The notes under the pieces: generated by a model
Told to the model about the DNA's origin: nothing
Database searches by the model: none
The model's input: only the letters and a program-made list of their open reading frames with translations
Assembly (NCBI GenBank): GCA_016930175.1
Contig: JAFGHJ010000003.1
Coordinates: 62,001-126,000 of the forward strand
Source: Caldifarciminota bacterium
Lineage (GTDB): Bacteria > Hydrothermota > UBA3072
Direction: 5' to 3'
DNA length: 64,000 nucleotides
Shown: one piece after another, positions 47,102 through 56,253 of the stretch
How the letters are laid out: every line of letters begins with the position of its first letter
How positions within the stretch are numbered: the stretch's first letter is position 1
Translations under genes and position numbers: made by a program

Positions 47102-49096
47102 TTATGAGACTTTAGATCCTGCAGGGACATCCTCATCCGGAGTGATAATTGAAATTTTGTCTCCGCTGCTTGCCGCAAGAAGCATGCCTTCTGATTTAAT
47201 TCCTCTTATCGTTGCAGGTTCCAGATTGGTGATAACCACGATTTTCTTATTCAGCAGCTGTTCCGGAGTATAACATTCCTTAACGCCGGCTATAAGAGTG
47301 CGTTTTTCTCCCGTATTTACAGTGAGTTTGTATAGTTTGTCTGCTCCCTGCACATCTTCAACTTCTTCTATTATCCCTACTTTCAAACCCATCTTTGTGA
47401 AGTCATCGATTGTAACATGAGTCATATTCAACCTCCTTAATTGTTTTTCTATATCAGTGTCTTCAATTTTTTTGAAAAGCGGTTCGATCTTTCCTGTTTT
47501 GTGGTCTTCAGGAAGCTCTATTTCTTTTAGTTTATCCCATTCTTTTTCTTCGAGTTTCAATAACGAGAAGATTTTGTTTGCGGTGAAAGGTATGAAAAGT
47601 TTCCCGATTGTACCCAGAACGTGAGTCAGGTGAGAACAGAGATAGATCGTGGTAGCCATTCGCTGCAGGTCTTTTTTTCTGCTTTCCCAGGGTTTCATCT
47701 GGTCGTAGTACCTGTTTCCTGTTGTGCTTATTTGCATCAGTAGTCTTATAGCCTGTCTGAAATTAAATTTTGAAAGAGAAGCGTCTAATTTGTCTATTAT
47801 TGAATTAACTTCTGATAGCATTTTTTTATCTTTCTCTGAGAATTTACCAGGTTTTGGTATTCTGCCTTCAGTATATCTATCTGTAAATTTAAGCGTCCTA
47901 TTTACGAAATTTCCAAGGTTGTTTATAAGTTCCTGATTAACTCTTTCCTGAAATTCTTTCCATTTGAATTCCGAATCCCTTGTTTCAGGCATTATGCTGC
48001 ACAAGTAATATCTTAGAAAATCGGGTTCGAAATTTTCCAGATATTCATGCAACCAGATAGCCCAGTTTCTGCTTGTGGAAATTTGTTTCCCTTCTAGATT
48101 TAAGTACTCGTTTGCCGGTATTTCATCAGGCAAAGTGAATTCTTCTGTACCCATAATGATTGCAGGCCAGATTATGCCGTGAAATACAATATTATCTTTT
48201 CCTATAAAATGAATCAAGCTGGTGTTCGGATCTTTCCAATAGTCTTTCCATCTTTCCGGCTGCCCTATTTTTTCCGCCCATTCTATTGTCGAAGAGATGT
48301 AGCCAAGAGGAGCATCAAACCATACATAAAGAACTTTGTTGGCAGGTGCATCATCGAGAGGTACGGGTACACCCCACTCAAGATCTCTTGTTATTGGTCT
48401 TGGCTTGAGGCCTTCTTTTAGCCAGCCTTTTAGATAACTTTTTACGGTTTTTCTCCATTTCTTTTTTTCAATCCATTTTTCTAATTTGCCTTGAAATTTA
48501 TCGAGTAGAAGATACCAGTGTTTGGTCTCTTTCTTTATTGGTTTAGTTCCGCACAATTTACACCTGGGATTTATTAATTGATCTGCTTCCAGCCAACTAC
48601 CACAGGAATCGCAGGAATCTCCCCTTGCTTCATCAAAATCGCAGTATGGGCAAGTCCCTTCTACGTATCTGTCGGGAAGAAATTTCTTGCAGTTTTCACA
48701 GTAAAATTCTTTGCTTGTTTTTGCTTCTATGTACCCTTTCTCATATAGTTCTAGAAAAATTTTCTGTGATAAATCATGATGAATTTTCCTTGAAGTCCCG
48801 GAGAAATTGTCGAATTCAACTCCTAATTTTTTTAAAGATTCCTTTATTATTTTATGGTAACGTTTTACCAGATCCTTGGGTGAGATTCCTTCTTTTTCAG
48901 CAGATAGAGTTATTGGAACACCGTTTTCATCGGTTCCGCAAATGTAAATTACATCGGCGTTTTTTTTTCTTAGAAAACGTGTATAAATATCAGCAGGCAG
49001 ATATACACCGGCAAGGTGCCCGATATGAACCGGCCCGTTTGCGTAAGGTAATGCCCCTGTTACTATTATTTTTCTTTTTTCTTTAATCTGATCCAC
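47102..49096 (-). CDS. metG: methionyl-tRNA synthetase with C-terminal tRNA-binding domain
   Basis: TGALPYANGPVHIGHLAG; Zn-knuckle Cys; EGKQISTSRNWAIW; C-terminal IIEEVEDVQGADKLYKLTVNTG. Confidence 0.96.
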   Translation of the reverse strand: MDQIKEKRKIIVTGALPYANGPVHIGHLAGVYLPADIYTRFLRKKNADVIYICGTDENGVPITLSAEKEGISPKDLVKRYHKIIKESLKKLGVEFDNFSGTSRKIHHDLSQKIFLELYEKGYIEAKTSKEFYCENCKKFLPDRYVEGTCPYCDFDEARGDSCDSCGSWLEADQLINPRCKLCGTKPIKKETKHWYLLLDKFQGKLEKWIEKKKWRKTVKSYLKGWLKEGLKPRPITRDLEWGVPVPLDDAPANKVLYVWFDAPLGYISSTIEWAEKIGQPERWKDYWKDPNTSLIHFIGKDNIVFHGIIWPAIIMGTEEFTLPDEIPANEYLNLEGKQISTSRNWAIWLHEYLENFEPDFLRYYLCSIMPETRDSEFKWKEFQERVNQELINNLGNFVNRTLKFTDRYTEGRIPKPGKFSEKDKKMLSEVNSIIDKLDASLSKFNFRQAIRLLMQISTTGNRYYDQMKPWESRKKDLQRMATTIYLCSHLTHVLGTIGKLFIPFTANKIFSLLKLEEKEWDKLKEIELPEDHKTGKIEPLFKKIEDTDIEKQLRRLNMTHVTIDDFTKMGLKVGIIEEVEDVQGADKLYKLTVNTGEKRTLIAGVKECYTPEQLLNKKIVVITNLEPATIRGIKSEGMLLAASSGDKISIITPDEDVPAGSKVS

Positions 49097-49869
49097 GTAT
49101 CGCCTTTTTTCTTTATTTCTTCAATGGGAATTTCTTCCTGAGTTTCATCAGGGTTTGAAACTGTTACAATTCCTGTTAACATATTTCTATGAAGTACCTG
49201 GCTGTTTCCTTTTTCTGTTTTGATCAAATTATCTCTTTCGGGGAATTCCTGACCTGTTTTATCATAAAAATTTTGTTCATACTGCAGACAGCAAAGTAGC
49301 CTTCCACACAGACCGGAAATTTTTGAAGGGCTAATATAAATGTCCTGATTTCTCGCAGTTTCAAGCTTTACTCTTGGTTTTTCCGCTAAGAAAGTATTGC
49401 AGCAAAGCGGGCTTCCGCATAAACCTAATCCTCCCATAAATCCGGCATAATCTCTGACCCCCATATGCCTCAGTTCTATTATGCAATTAAATTCTTTCTT
49501 CAGATCTTTTACAAGGGTTCTAAAGTCTATTCTTTTATCGGCGAGGAAATAAAATTTAAGCCTTTTACCATTCCATTCTTTGTCTACTCCGACTACTTTC
49601 ATGGTAAGTTTATAATGTTTTATTCTCTTTTTGCAGAAGTCAAGAGCTTTTTCTTCATCTTTTTGAATTTCCTTTAATTTGTCTTTTTCGCTATCGTAAA
49701 TAAGATGAAGCACCTTTCCTTCCGGTTGTAATTTACAATGTATTTCGTCCGAAGCTTTGCCCGCGAAGCGCTCATTTTTTATTTCACAGAGGATATACTC
49801 TCCACTTTTGAGTGTAAACTCTGATTCCATAGGATATTTGACGCCGTGGAATTTTACAAAGTACAACAT
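49066..49869 (-). CDS. PSP1 domain protein (RicT/YaaT-like)
   Basis: LKFYFLADKRIDFRTLVKDLKKEFNCIIELRHMGVRDYAGFMGGLGLCGSPLCCNTFL; SGLCGRLLCCLQYEQNFY. Confidence 0.92.
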   Translation of the reverse strand: MLYFVKFHGVKYPMESEFTLKSGEYILCEIKNERFAGKASDEIHCKLQPEGKVLHLIYDSEKDKLKEIQKDEEKALDFCKKRIKHYKLTMKVVGVDKEWNGKRLKFYFLADKRIDFRTLVKDLKKEFNCIIELRHMGVRDYAGFMGGLGLCGSPLCCNTFLAEKPRVKLETARNQDIYISPSKISGLCGRLLCCLQYEQNFYDKTGQEFPERDNLIKTEKGNSQVLHRNMLTGIVTVSNPDETQEEIPIEEIKKKGDTWIRLKKKEK

Positions 49870-50756
49870 CAGACTTTTAACATAAGATAAAAAATGATTT
49901 TTTCCGCACTGATATTTGAGTAGTAGTACCGGTAGGCTTTTTTCAGAAGGGAAAAAGTATTCCAGGCTTTACTAGATGTAATTTCTTTATTTTTGTATTT
50001 ATCTTCTACCTTTTTCTGTAAGTACTGTAGCATAGATTCTATATTCCATTCTTTTCTCAGCTCTTCGGACCAGTTTTTTAAACGTGATTTTGATGAAAGA
50101 GAAAAAAACAATTCTTCTATTCTTTCCTCTAAATTTTTCTTAGAATTTAAAAAGAGGGTTTCCTCTATACCTCTTCCAAAACGGTTAATAGATTCGTCTT
50201 TCAATATTTCTTTCTGCAGTTCAAAAGGCAAAGGACTAAACCTTACAGTATGACTTCTGGATACGATTGTTTCAGGTAAAAAGTGTTTTTCCGTTGTTAT
50301 CAGTATAAAGATTACGTTTGGAGGCGGTTCTTCAAGGATTTTCAAGAAAGCGTTGAACCCTTCTGTTGTGATTCTGTCAGCCTGGGCTATTATTACGATT
50401 TTCCACTCGTTTTCCATGGGTGTCAAGTAGGTGTAATCTTGAAGCTTTCTTACTGTATCGATAGAGATGTGTCCTTTCCTTTGCCTGAGTTTGAAGTATT
50501 CTTTATTCCTCCTTGAATCCATAATTTCATTCTTTTCGAGTCCTTCAAATTCCGGAAATATAATTGCGAGATCAGGATGAGTACCTTTAAAAGTTTTCTT
50601 TTTGTCTTTAAGTATTTCTGAAGCAAAATATAATGCCGTGGAAAACTTACCTACCCCGGGTGGTCCGTAAAACAGAAATGTAGAAGGAAATTTACCTGTT
50701 TTTATTATTGAGTTTAATATTTTCTTTGGGATTTTTTGTCCTTTTATTTCTTCCAT
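49869..50756 (-). CDS. holB: DNA polymerase III delta'-like subunit
   Basis: STFLFYGPPGVGKFSTALYFASEIL; IIAQADRITTEGFNAFLKILEEPPPNVIFILITT. Confidence 0.9.
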   Translation of the reverse strand: MEEIKGQKIPKKILNSIIKTGKFPSTFLFYGPPGVGKFSTALYFASEILKDKKKTFKGTHPDLAIIFPEFEGLEKNEIMDSRRNKEYFKLRQRKGHISIDTVRKLQDYTYLTPMENEWKIVIIAQADRITTEGFNAFLKILEEPPPNVIFILITTEKHFLPETIVSRSHTVRFSPLPFELQKEILKDESINRFGRGIEETLFLNSKKNLEERIEELFFSLSSKSRLKNWSEELRKEWNIESMLQYLQKKVEDKYKNKEITSSKAWNTFSLLKKAYRYYYSNISAEKIIFYLMLKV

Positions 50757-50760
50757 ATAT

Positions 50761-51867
50761 TTATAATTTTATATAATTGAAAGGATTAACCGCTTTGCCG
50801 TTTTTTCTTATTTCGAAGTGAAGGCTTGGTTTTTTTACGGAACCAGTTTGCCCAACTTGACCGATAAAGTCTCCTGCTTCGACTTCAGTTCCGTTCTCAA
50901 CCGAAGCGGAAGCGAGATGACTGTATAAGGTTATAAATCCGTCGCCGTGCTGTATTAGGATTAACTTGCCGTAACCAAGGAAATTATCACTATATACGAC
51001 TTTGCCGGGTGCTACTGCTTCAACGTTAGTTCCCCAGGGGACTTCGATATCTATTCCTCTGTTTATGGTCTCGGTTCCATACTTTTCTTCTCTTTTTTTG
51101 CCGAAATATCCCGAGACCATGCCATCTACCGGTAATTTGAGTATTTTTTCGGCGAAGTATCTGCTTCCGGGAGTTATTTCTTGTTTGGAGAGGCTTTTTA
51201 TTAACTTTTCCAGATCTTCCATTGCTTTTTCCATTTCTTTGGACATTGCTACAGCTTTCTTGCTTTCACCCTCAATTTCGTTTAAATACTCATTTTTTTC
51301 TTTTTTAGTCTTCGCTAAAGCAATTTCTTGATCTTTTACCTCATATAAAATTTCATCCAGAATTTCCGCTTTTCTTTCAATTCTTTCGTTTTGCAATTGA
51401 AGACGTTCTTCTAATCGTTCTATTTCATCAAGCACTCTCTTATCTTGATCCGCGATTATGGTAAGAAATTTTACCCTTTTTAATGCATCAGAAAAGGAGT
51501 AAGAAAGTAATATAACTTCAATGGGATGCAGCGGTCCGTGTATATATATTTCTTTAATCCTATTACCCAATATTTCTCTTTTCTCTTGCAGTCTATAATG
51601 TATTTCATTCATGAGAAGTTCGATGTTCTTTTTTTCTTCATTTGTTATTTCTTTTTTTCTTTTGAGCACGTTAATGAGTTCCGTATTTAGGCTTATTTCT
51701 TTATCGAGCTCCTGTATATTTTTTAAAATGTCTGTTTTTTCAAATTTCAACTCTGCTATTTTTTCTTTCTGCTCTTTTAATTGAGCCCTTAGGATTTGCA
51801 ATCTTTCTTCCGGAGATTTCACCTCCGCAGAAATGAGGGTCATTAGTAGTAAAAAACAGATAGCCAT
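50761..51867 (-). CDS. murein hydrolase activator EnvC-like, M23 peptidase domain with coiled coil
   Basis: coiled-coil N-terminal half; NRGIDIEVPWGTNVEAVAPGKVVYSDNFLGYGKLILIQHGDGFITLYSHLASASV. Confidence 0.9.
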   Translation of the reverse strand: MAICFLLLMTLISAEVKSPEERLQILRAQLKEQKEKIAELKFEKTDILKNIQELDKEISLNTELINVLKRKKEITNEEKKNIELLMNEIHYRLQEKREILGNRIKEIYIHGPLHPIEVILLSYSFSDALKRVKFLTIIADQDKRVLDEIERLEERLQLQNERIERKAEILDEILYEVKDQEIALAKTKKEKNEYLNEIEGESKKAVAMSKEMEKAMEDLEKLIKSLSKQEITPGSRYFAEKILKLPVDGMVSGYFGKKREEKYGTETINRGIDIEVPWGTNVEAVAPGKVVYSDNFLGYGKLILIQHGDGFITLYSHLASASVENGTEVEAGDFIGQVGQTGSVKKPSLHFEIRKNGKAVNPFNYIKL

Positions 51868-51995
51868 CTTACCCCAATAGTTTGTTATTTGTTTTAAGTG
51901 AATTTTCTGATATTTTACTGTCTTCTCTAATAAATGATGATATTCTTTTTTTTAAGGCGAAAAGGACGCCGAGAAGAGTAATTATAAAGCTCTTT

Positions 51996-52844
51996 CTATT
52001 CATAATAACCTAACCTTTTTACTTCTTCCTTTTCTTTTCTCCAGTTTTTCTTAACCGCTACCCAGGTGCTCATGTATACCGGTCTTCCAAGAAAGTTTTC
52101 GATGTTTTTACGTGCTTCGCTTACTACTTTCTTTAATTTTTCTCCGCCTTTTCCTATTATAATGCCTTTTTGAGATTCTTTTTCGACGAAAATTTTTATA
52201 TCTATCCTGCCGTTTTCCATGTTTTCCACTTTTACAGCGACGGAATATGGTATTTCTTGTGAATATTCGTAAAGTATTCTTTCTCTAACGAATTCTTCGA
52301 TAAAGAAGCGCTCAGGCCGGTCAGATATGAAATCTTCCGGATATAGCGGTTCTCCTTCAGGTAAATAATCCAGTAGAGAAGGTATGATTTTATCTGCGTT
52401 GTCACCTCTTAAGGCGGATATAGTAAAAACCTTATCAAAAGATTGTAAATCTATATTTTCTATTATCTTATCTAGATCTTTTTCGGAAATTAAATCTATC
52501 TTATTTATAATCAAAAAAGTTGGTTTTTTAGGTCTGGAAGGGAAGCTGTCCGTAATTGAGCTTTCTCTATGGTCAATCATTAACATTATTGCGTCAGAAT
52601 CATTTATAGATGTTTTGATCTGCTGCTGCATTGCGCTTTCCATCTCATTTCCCGGTTTGAATTTACCCGGAGTGTCTATAAAAATGATTTGGTTGTTTTC
52701 TTCTGTCCATATACCTAAAATTCTGTTTCTTGTTGTTTGGGGTTTTGGTGTAATGATAGAAATATTGCTGCCTATAAGGCGGTTTAATAAAGTCGACTTG
52801 CCTACATTTGGTTTTCCAACTATTGAAACATATCCTGCTTTCAT
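51996..52844 (-). CDS. era: GTPase Era
   Basis: VSIVGKPNVGKSTLLNRLIGSNISIITPKPQTTRNRILGI; C-terminal KH region GIIIGKGGEKLKKV. Confidence 0.96.
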   Translation of the reverse strand: MKAGYVSIVGKPNVGKSTLLNRLIGSNISIITPKPQTTRNRILGIWTEENNQIIFIDTPGKFKPGNEMESAMQQQIKTSINDSDAIMLMIDHRESSITDSFPSRPKKPTFLIINKIDLISEKDLDKIIENIDLQSFDKVFTISALRGDNADKIIPSLLDYLPEGEPLYPEDFISDRPERFFIEEFVRERILYEYSQEIPYSVAVKVENMENGRIDIKIFVEKESQKGIIIGKGGEKLKKVVSEARKNIENFLGRPVYMSTWVAVKKNWRKEKEEVKRLGYYE

Positions 52845-52851
52845 ATAAGCA

Positions 52852-52879
52852 AATATATCCCTATCACTTATAAAGTCAA
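52852..52879 (-). promoter_or_regulatory. predicted leaderless sigma70 promoter of era
   Basis: reverse strand TTGACT-N16-TATATT, 7 nt to ATG at 52844; no SD. Confidence 0.65.
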
Positions 52880-52989
52880 GGGAAGCCGAATCTCGCTTTA
52901 ATTAGGGCGTTGCATTACACAAGCTAAATCGTAAATTTATCTTGTTGGGGCAAAACAGCCTAAATTTAAAAATCAAATATAAAAATTCA

Positions 52990-53085
52990 AAAACACATCT
53001 TGAAATTTGATAGTGTGTTAGTGCGTGGGTGCGTTGGTGTTTTTTTCTAAACGAACCAACGGACTAACCGACCAACAGATTTTCT
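52990..53085. repeat. intergenic degenerate word repeats
   Basis: gtgtgttagtgcgtgggtgcgttggtgt ... cgaaccaacggactaaccgaccaacaga. Confidence 0.5.
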
Positions 53086-53087
53086 TG

Positions 53088-54647
53088 TTATTGTGCCTTT
53101 ATAACTGTAATATACCTCGATGTCCAGGCTACAATTTCTCTTCCTCTGGATAAAATCGCAAAAACTTTTACATTCCTTTGATTTATTCCTTCAGGAAGTT
53201 TATTCGCCTGGAATTCTCTGTTTAAGATTATTCTGCCTGCGTCGGGAGGAATAACTTTCCAGGTTACGATATAATCAGCGGGTTCCTTCTTTAATGTTAG
53301 AGGTGTTTTGAAGCCTTCAACAACTTGTTGTGAAGGGAAAGAAAAATCAATAAATCCGGGTTCCTGTAGTTGAGCCTCAATCGAAGCAGTATCTGCTGTC
53401 ATATACCTGTCTGCGCCAATAATTACTATTGCTCTCGCCGGTTTAATATTTATAGCTGCTCTTGGTTCAGCCATTACAACTCCCGCGCCTAATCTTTTGG
53501 GAACAAAAATGCCGTTATTGTTAATAGAGCCAAGATCCTCGGGAATTACTCTCCATTGTAAGTCTATTTTCTGTGTGCCTATGATGCTAAATCGAAATTC
53601 TTTGTCAATATCAACGTATGTAAATTGTTTAAAAGGCGGTATAATTTCTAAAGGTTTTATCTTTTCTGAAGTTATATATACGTTTGCGGAAACAACTCCT
53701 TTTCCGAATCTTTGAGGTAGGATGGCAATCACTCTGCCTTTCATTGGAATCTCTCCCGCTATAAAAGTGCCGTCTTTTCTAATTTGTCCGCAGCGCTCAG
53801 GAATTACCTTCCAGCTAACTGGAATATTTACATTACCGAACCCTTCTGCGTTTACTTTAAAATGTACTCTTTCTCCGGTTTTAATGGTTACGGATTCCGG
53901 AATGATACGTAAACCCACTTCGCCGCTTACTACCACAATAGCATGTCCTTGGTTGCCGTTCTTCTCGGCAATAATAACTGCTTTTCCCGGAGTCTTGGCT
54001 TTGAAGACCCCGTTTGAGTTTATCTCTCCTATGTTTTCACCCTCGACTCTCCAGGTAACTCTTTCGTTACCTTTTGTCTCGAACTGTATTGTTTCTCCTA
54101 CTTTAATTCTTTTGAACCGCGGAGTAATTTGAATATCGCTAACTTCCCCGCTTACTCTGACAAATGCCGTTTTTATTTCTCCGTTTGTAAGCAAAGCGAT
54201 GACTCTGCCCCTGCCGCTGTTTTCAGCCGTGAAAATACCGTTTCTGATATTTCCAATAACTGCGGGTATACACTTCCATTCTTTAGCTGTTCCGCCGTCA
54301 ATTGTAAATTTGATTTGTTCTCCTTTTTTAAGAATCGCAATAGGTGGAATTATCTTTGCTCTTTCCTGGCTGCCTATTTTGATATAGGCAAATCCGTTTA
54401 TATGTTGACCGTTTTTTGTGCTTATGCATCTAAGAACGCCCTTACCCTCTTTGTTCGCTACGAAAAAGTTCCCCTGGACTTGTCCAAGGGAACTGGGTAC
54501 GACGCTAAATGACAAATCCCTTTCGAGTATTTTTCCCTCTCTATCTAATACCCTTACGGTAAAGGGGATTTTTTCTCCTACTTTGCCCTCAATGGGATTT
54601 GGCGATATATGCAGTTCTAAGGATAATAATAAAAAGACAAACATCAT
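53088..54647 (-). CDS. secreted protein of tandem Ig-like (BIG2-like) repeats
   Basis: six degenerate W(K/R)V(I)PxxxGxIxxNGxFxA units. Confidence 0.78.
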   Translation of the reverse strand: MMFVFLLLSLELHISPNPIEGKVGEKIPFTVRVLDREGKILERDLSFSVVPSSLGQVQGNFFVANKEGKGVLRCISTKNGQHINGFAYIKIGSQERAKIIPPIAILKKGEQIKFTIDGGTAKEWKCIPAVIGNIRNGIFTAENSGRGRVIALLTNGEIKTAFVRVSGEVSDIQITPRFKRIKVGETIQFETKGNERVTWRVEGENIGEINSNGVFKAKTPGKAVIIAEKNGNQGHAIVVVSGEVGLRIIPESVTIKTGERVHFKVNAEGFGNVNIPVSWKVIPERCGQIRKDGTFIAGEIPMKGRVIAILPQRFGKGVVSANVYITSEKIKPLEIIPPFKQFTYVDIDKEFRFSIIGTQKIDLQWRVIPEDLGSINNNGIFVPKRLGAGVVMAEPRAAINIKPARAIVIIGADRYMTADTASIEAQLQEPGFIDFSFPSQQVVEGFKTPLTLKKEPADYIVTWKVIPPDAGRIILNREFQANKLPEGINQRNVKVFAILSRGREIVAWTSRYITVIKAQ

Positions 54648-55690
54648 CCCTCCTTATAAAAAGTGATACTTTTTTCTTCTTTTGTTGAGAGAGAAAGGTA
54701 ATGCAGTCCCTCTTCTAAGGGAGGTATGGAATCGCTTCCTATAAATATAACATTCGAGTATTCTTCTCTTGTATAGTTGACTATTTTCTCTCCATCAAGG
54801 GTGATTTCAATTTTCTCCCCAGGGTTTTCTAATATGAGAACAATTTCGAAATCTTTTCCTACAACCGATCCCTCTTCAGGAAATACAAAACGTGTCTCTT
54901 TGAAATTTTCTTCGGAGATGACCATAAATGCCGGAATGCCTCCGGGAACAGCAGGAGGGATTTCTCCTATTTCTATACCTGTCTCGGGTTCAAAAGTCAG
55001 GCTTTCCCCGGATCGGTCACTTTCAATTGCGGCGGATGGCAGGGCTTCGGGCGCTTTAGAAAGCATCGGCATTTTCTCATAGACTTCTTCGGATGCAGTA
55101 AACTCTCGTATATCTTCCGGTGAAGTGATTTCGCTGTGTTTTTCTGAAGCGGCAAAGTCCTTTTTCTTTTCCGGCGGAGAAATTTTTGGAGCATCAGGCT
55201 CTTTCGAGATGGATCTCATAGTAAGTTTCTTTTCTTCTTCCTTTTCGACTTTCTTCTTGTCCAAAGAAACATCCGTACTTTCTAAAATTTCTACCTCGTC
55301 AACAGTTTCTTCTTTTTGTATTTCCTTGACCCCTTTTGTTGTAAATATTTGTTCTCTGTCTTCTATGTTGAGTAAAGCGGTCGAAACAACTATTAAAACA
55401 GCCGCAGCACTTACAGCCAGATATCTCCATCTGATTTTGTATGATTTAATAATAACCGGAGTCTCTTTTTGGGTGGTGTTTTTTAATATATTGTCGATTA
55501 GGTAATCCGGACATTGGATTTCTTCCTTTGTTGAGCGCAGTTTCTGTAAAAGTTTTTCTTTGGCTTTTAGTTTTTCTTCGCACTTTTTGCAGGATTTCAG
55601 ATGACTTTCTAAATCCAGGCGTTCTTTATTGCTAAGGGCATCGTCCACGTAGCCCTGAATTAATTCTTCAAATCTTTTATGATTTTTCAT
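54644..55690 (-). CDS. anti-sigma factor with zf-HC2 domain, TM helix and extracytoplasmic Ig-like domain
   Basis: LESHLKSCKKCEEKLKAKEKLL zinc-finger; WRYLAVSAAAVLIVVSTALL TM; overlaps sigma gene by 4 nt. Confidence 0.85.
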   Translation of the reverse strand: MKNHKRFEELIQGYVDDALSNKERLDLESHLKSCKKCEEKLKAKEKLLQKLRSTKEEIQCPDYLIDNILKNTTQKETPVIIKSYKIRWRYLAVSAAAVLIVVSTALLNIEDREQIFTTKGVKEIQKEETVDEVEILESTDVSLDKKKVEKEEEKKLTMRSISKEPDAPKISPPEKKKDFAASEKHSEITSPEDIREFTASEEVYEKMPMLSKAPEALPSAAIESDRSGESLTFEPETGIEIGEIPPAVPGGIPAFMVISEENFKETRFVFPEEGSVVGKDFEIVLILENPGEKIEITLDGEKIVNYTREEYSNVIFIGSDSIPPLEEGLHYLSLSTKEEKSITFYKEG

Positions 55691-56217
55691 ATTTTTTCCT
55701 TTACCAGTTCTCCAAGTTCGTTGAGAGTTCTATGCAGGCGTGAACGTACGGTACCAATAGGTATTCCCAGTATTTGAGATATAGTCAAATAATCGCAATC
55801 CTCGTAGTACCTGAGCACTAAAACTTCCTGGTATTTTCTGGGTAGTAAATAGAGCATTCTTTTGATGAGTTGCTGGTCGGATTTCTTGATTAAGGCTTTC
55901 TCAGGATTTCCTTCTGTCGCAAGATGTGTAATATCGTCTATCGAGATTATCTTTCCTTCACGGGCCTGTTCTCTTCTGTATTTAAAAACAGAATTAAGAG
56001 CTATCCTGTAAAGCCAGGTGTAAACGGCTGAATCTCCCCTAAAGGTCTTGAATCCTCTCCAGGCATTTACAAAAACTTCCTGGGTTAACTCCCTTGTAAT
56101 TTCCGCATTATTTGTCATATTATAAATCATTTTATAGATCCTCGGAGTGTTAGTTTTAACAACTTTATCAAATATTTCTTTCCTCTGTTCATAATTTTTA
56201 TTCCTCCGTTTCTTCAT
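55687..56217 (-). CDS. ECF RNA polymerase sigma factor
   Basis: TRELTQEVFVNAWRGFKTFRGDSAVYTWLYRIALN; QILGIPIGTVRSRLHRTLNEL. Confidence 0.93.
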   Translation of the reverse strand: MKKRRNKNYEQRKEIFDKVVKTNTPRIYKMIYNMTNNAEITRELTQEVFVNAWRGFKTFRGDSAVYTWLYRIALNSVFKYRREQAREGKIISIDDITHLATEGNPEKALIKKSDQQLIKRMLYLLPRKYQEVLVLRYYEDCDYLTISQILGIPIGTVRSRLHRTLNELGELVKEKI

Positions 56218-56253
56218 TTGTCTATTTAGATACTAAATTTAAGAGTTAGTTCC

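Noticed and set aside
54960-55000. PPAVPGG string shared by the anti-sigma factor and the DAITGAT lipoprotein (17213 gene)
   Set aside because: Seven-residue match in unrelated contexts (linker versus mature N-terminus); probably coincidence
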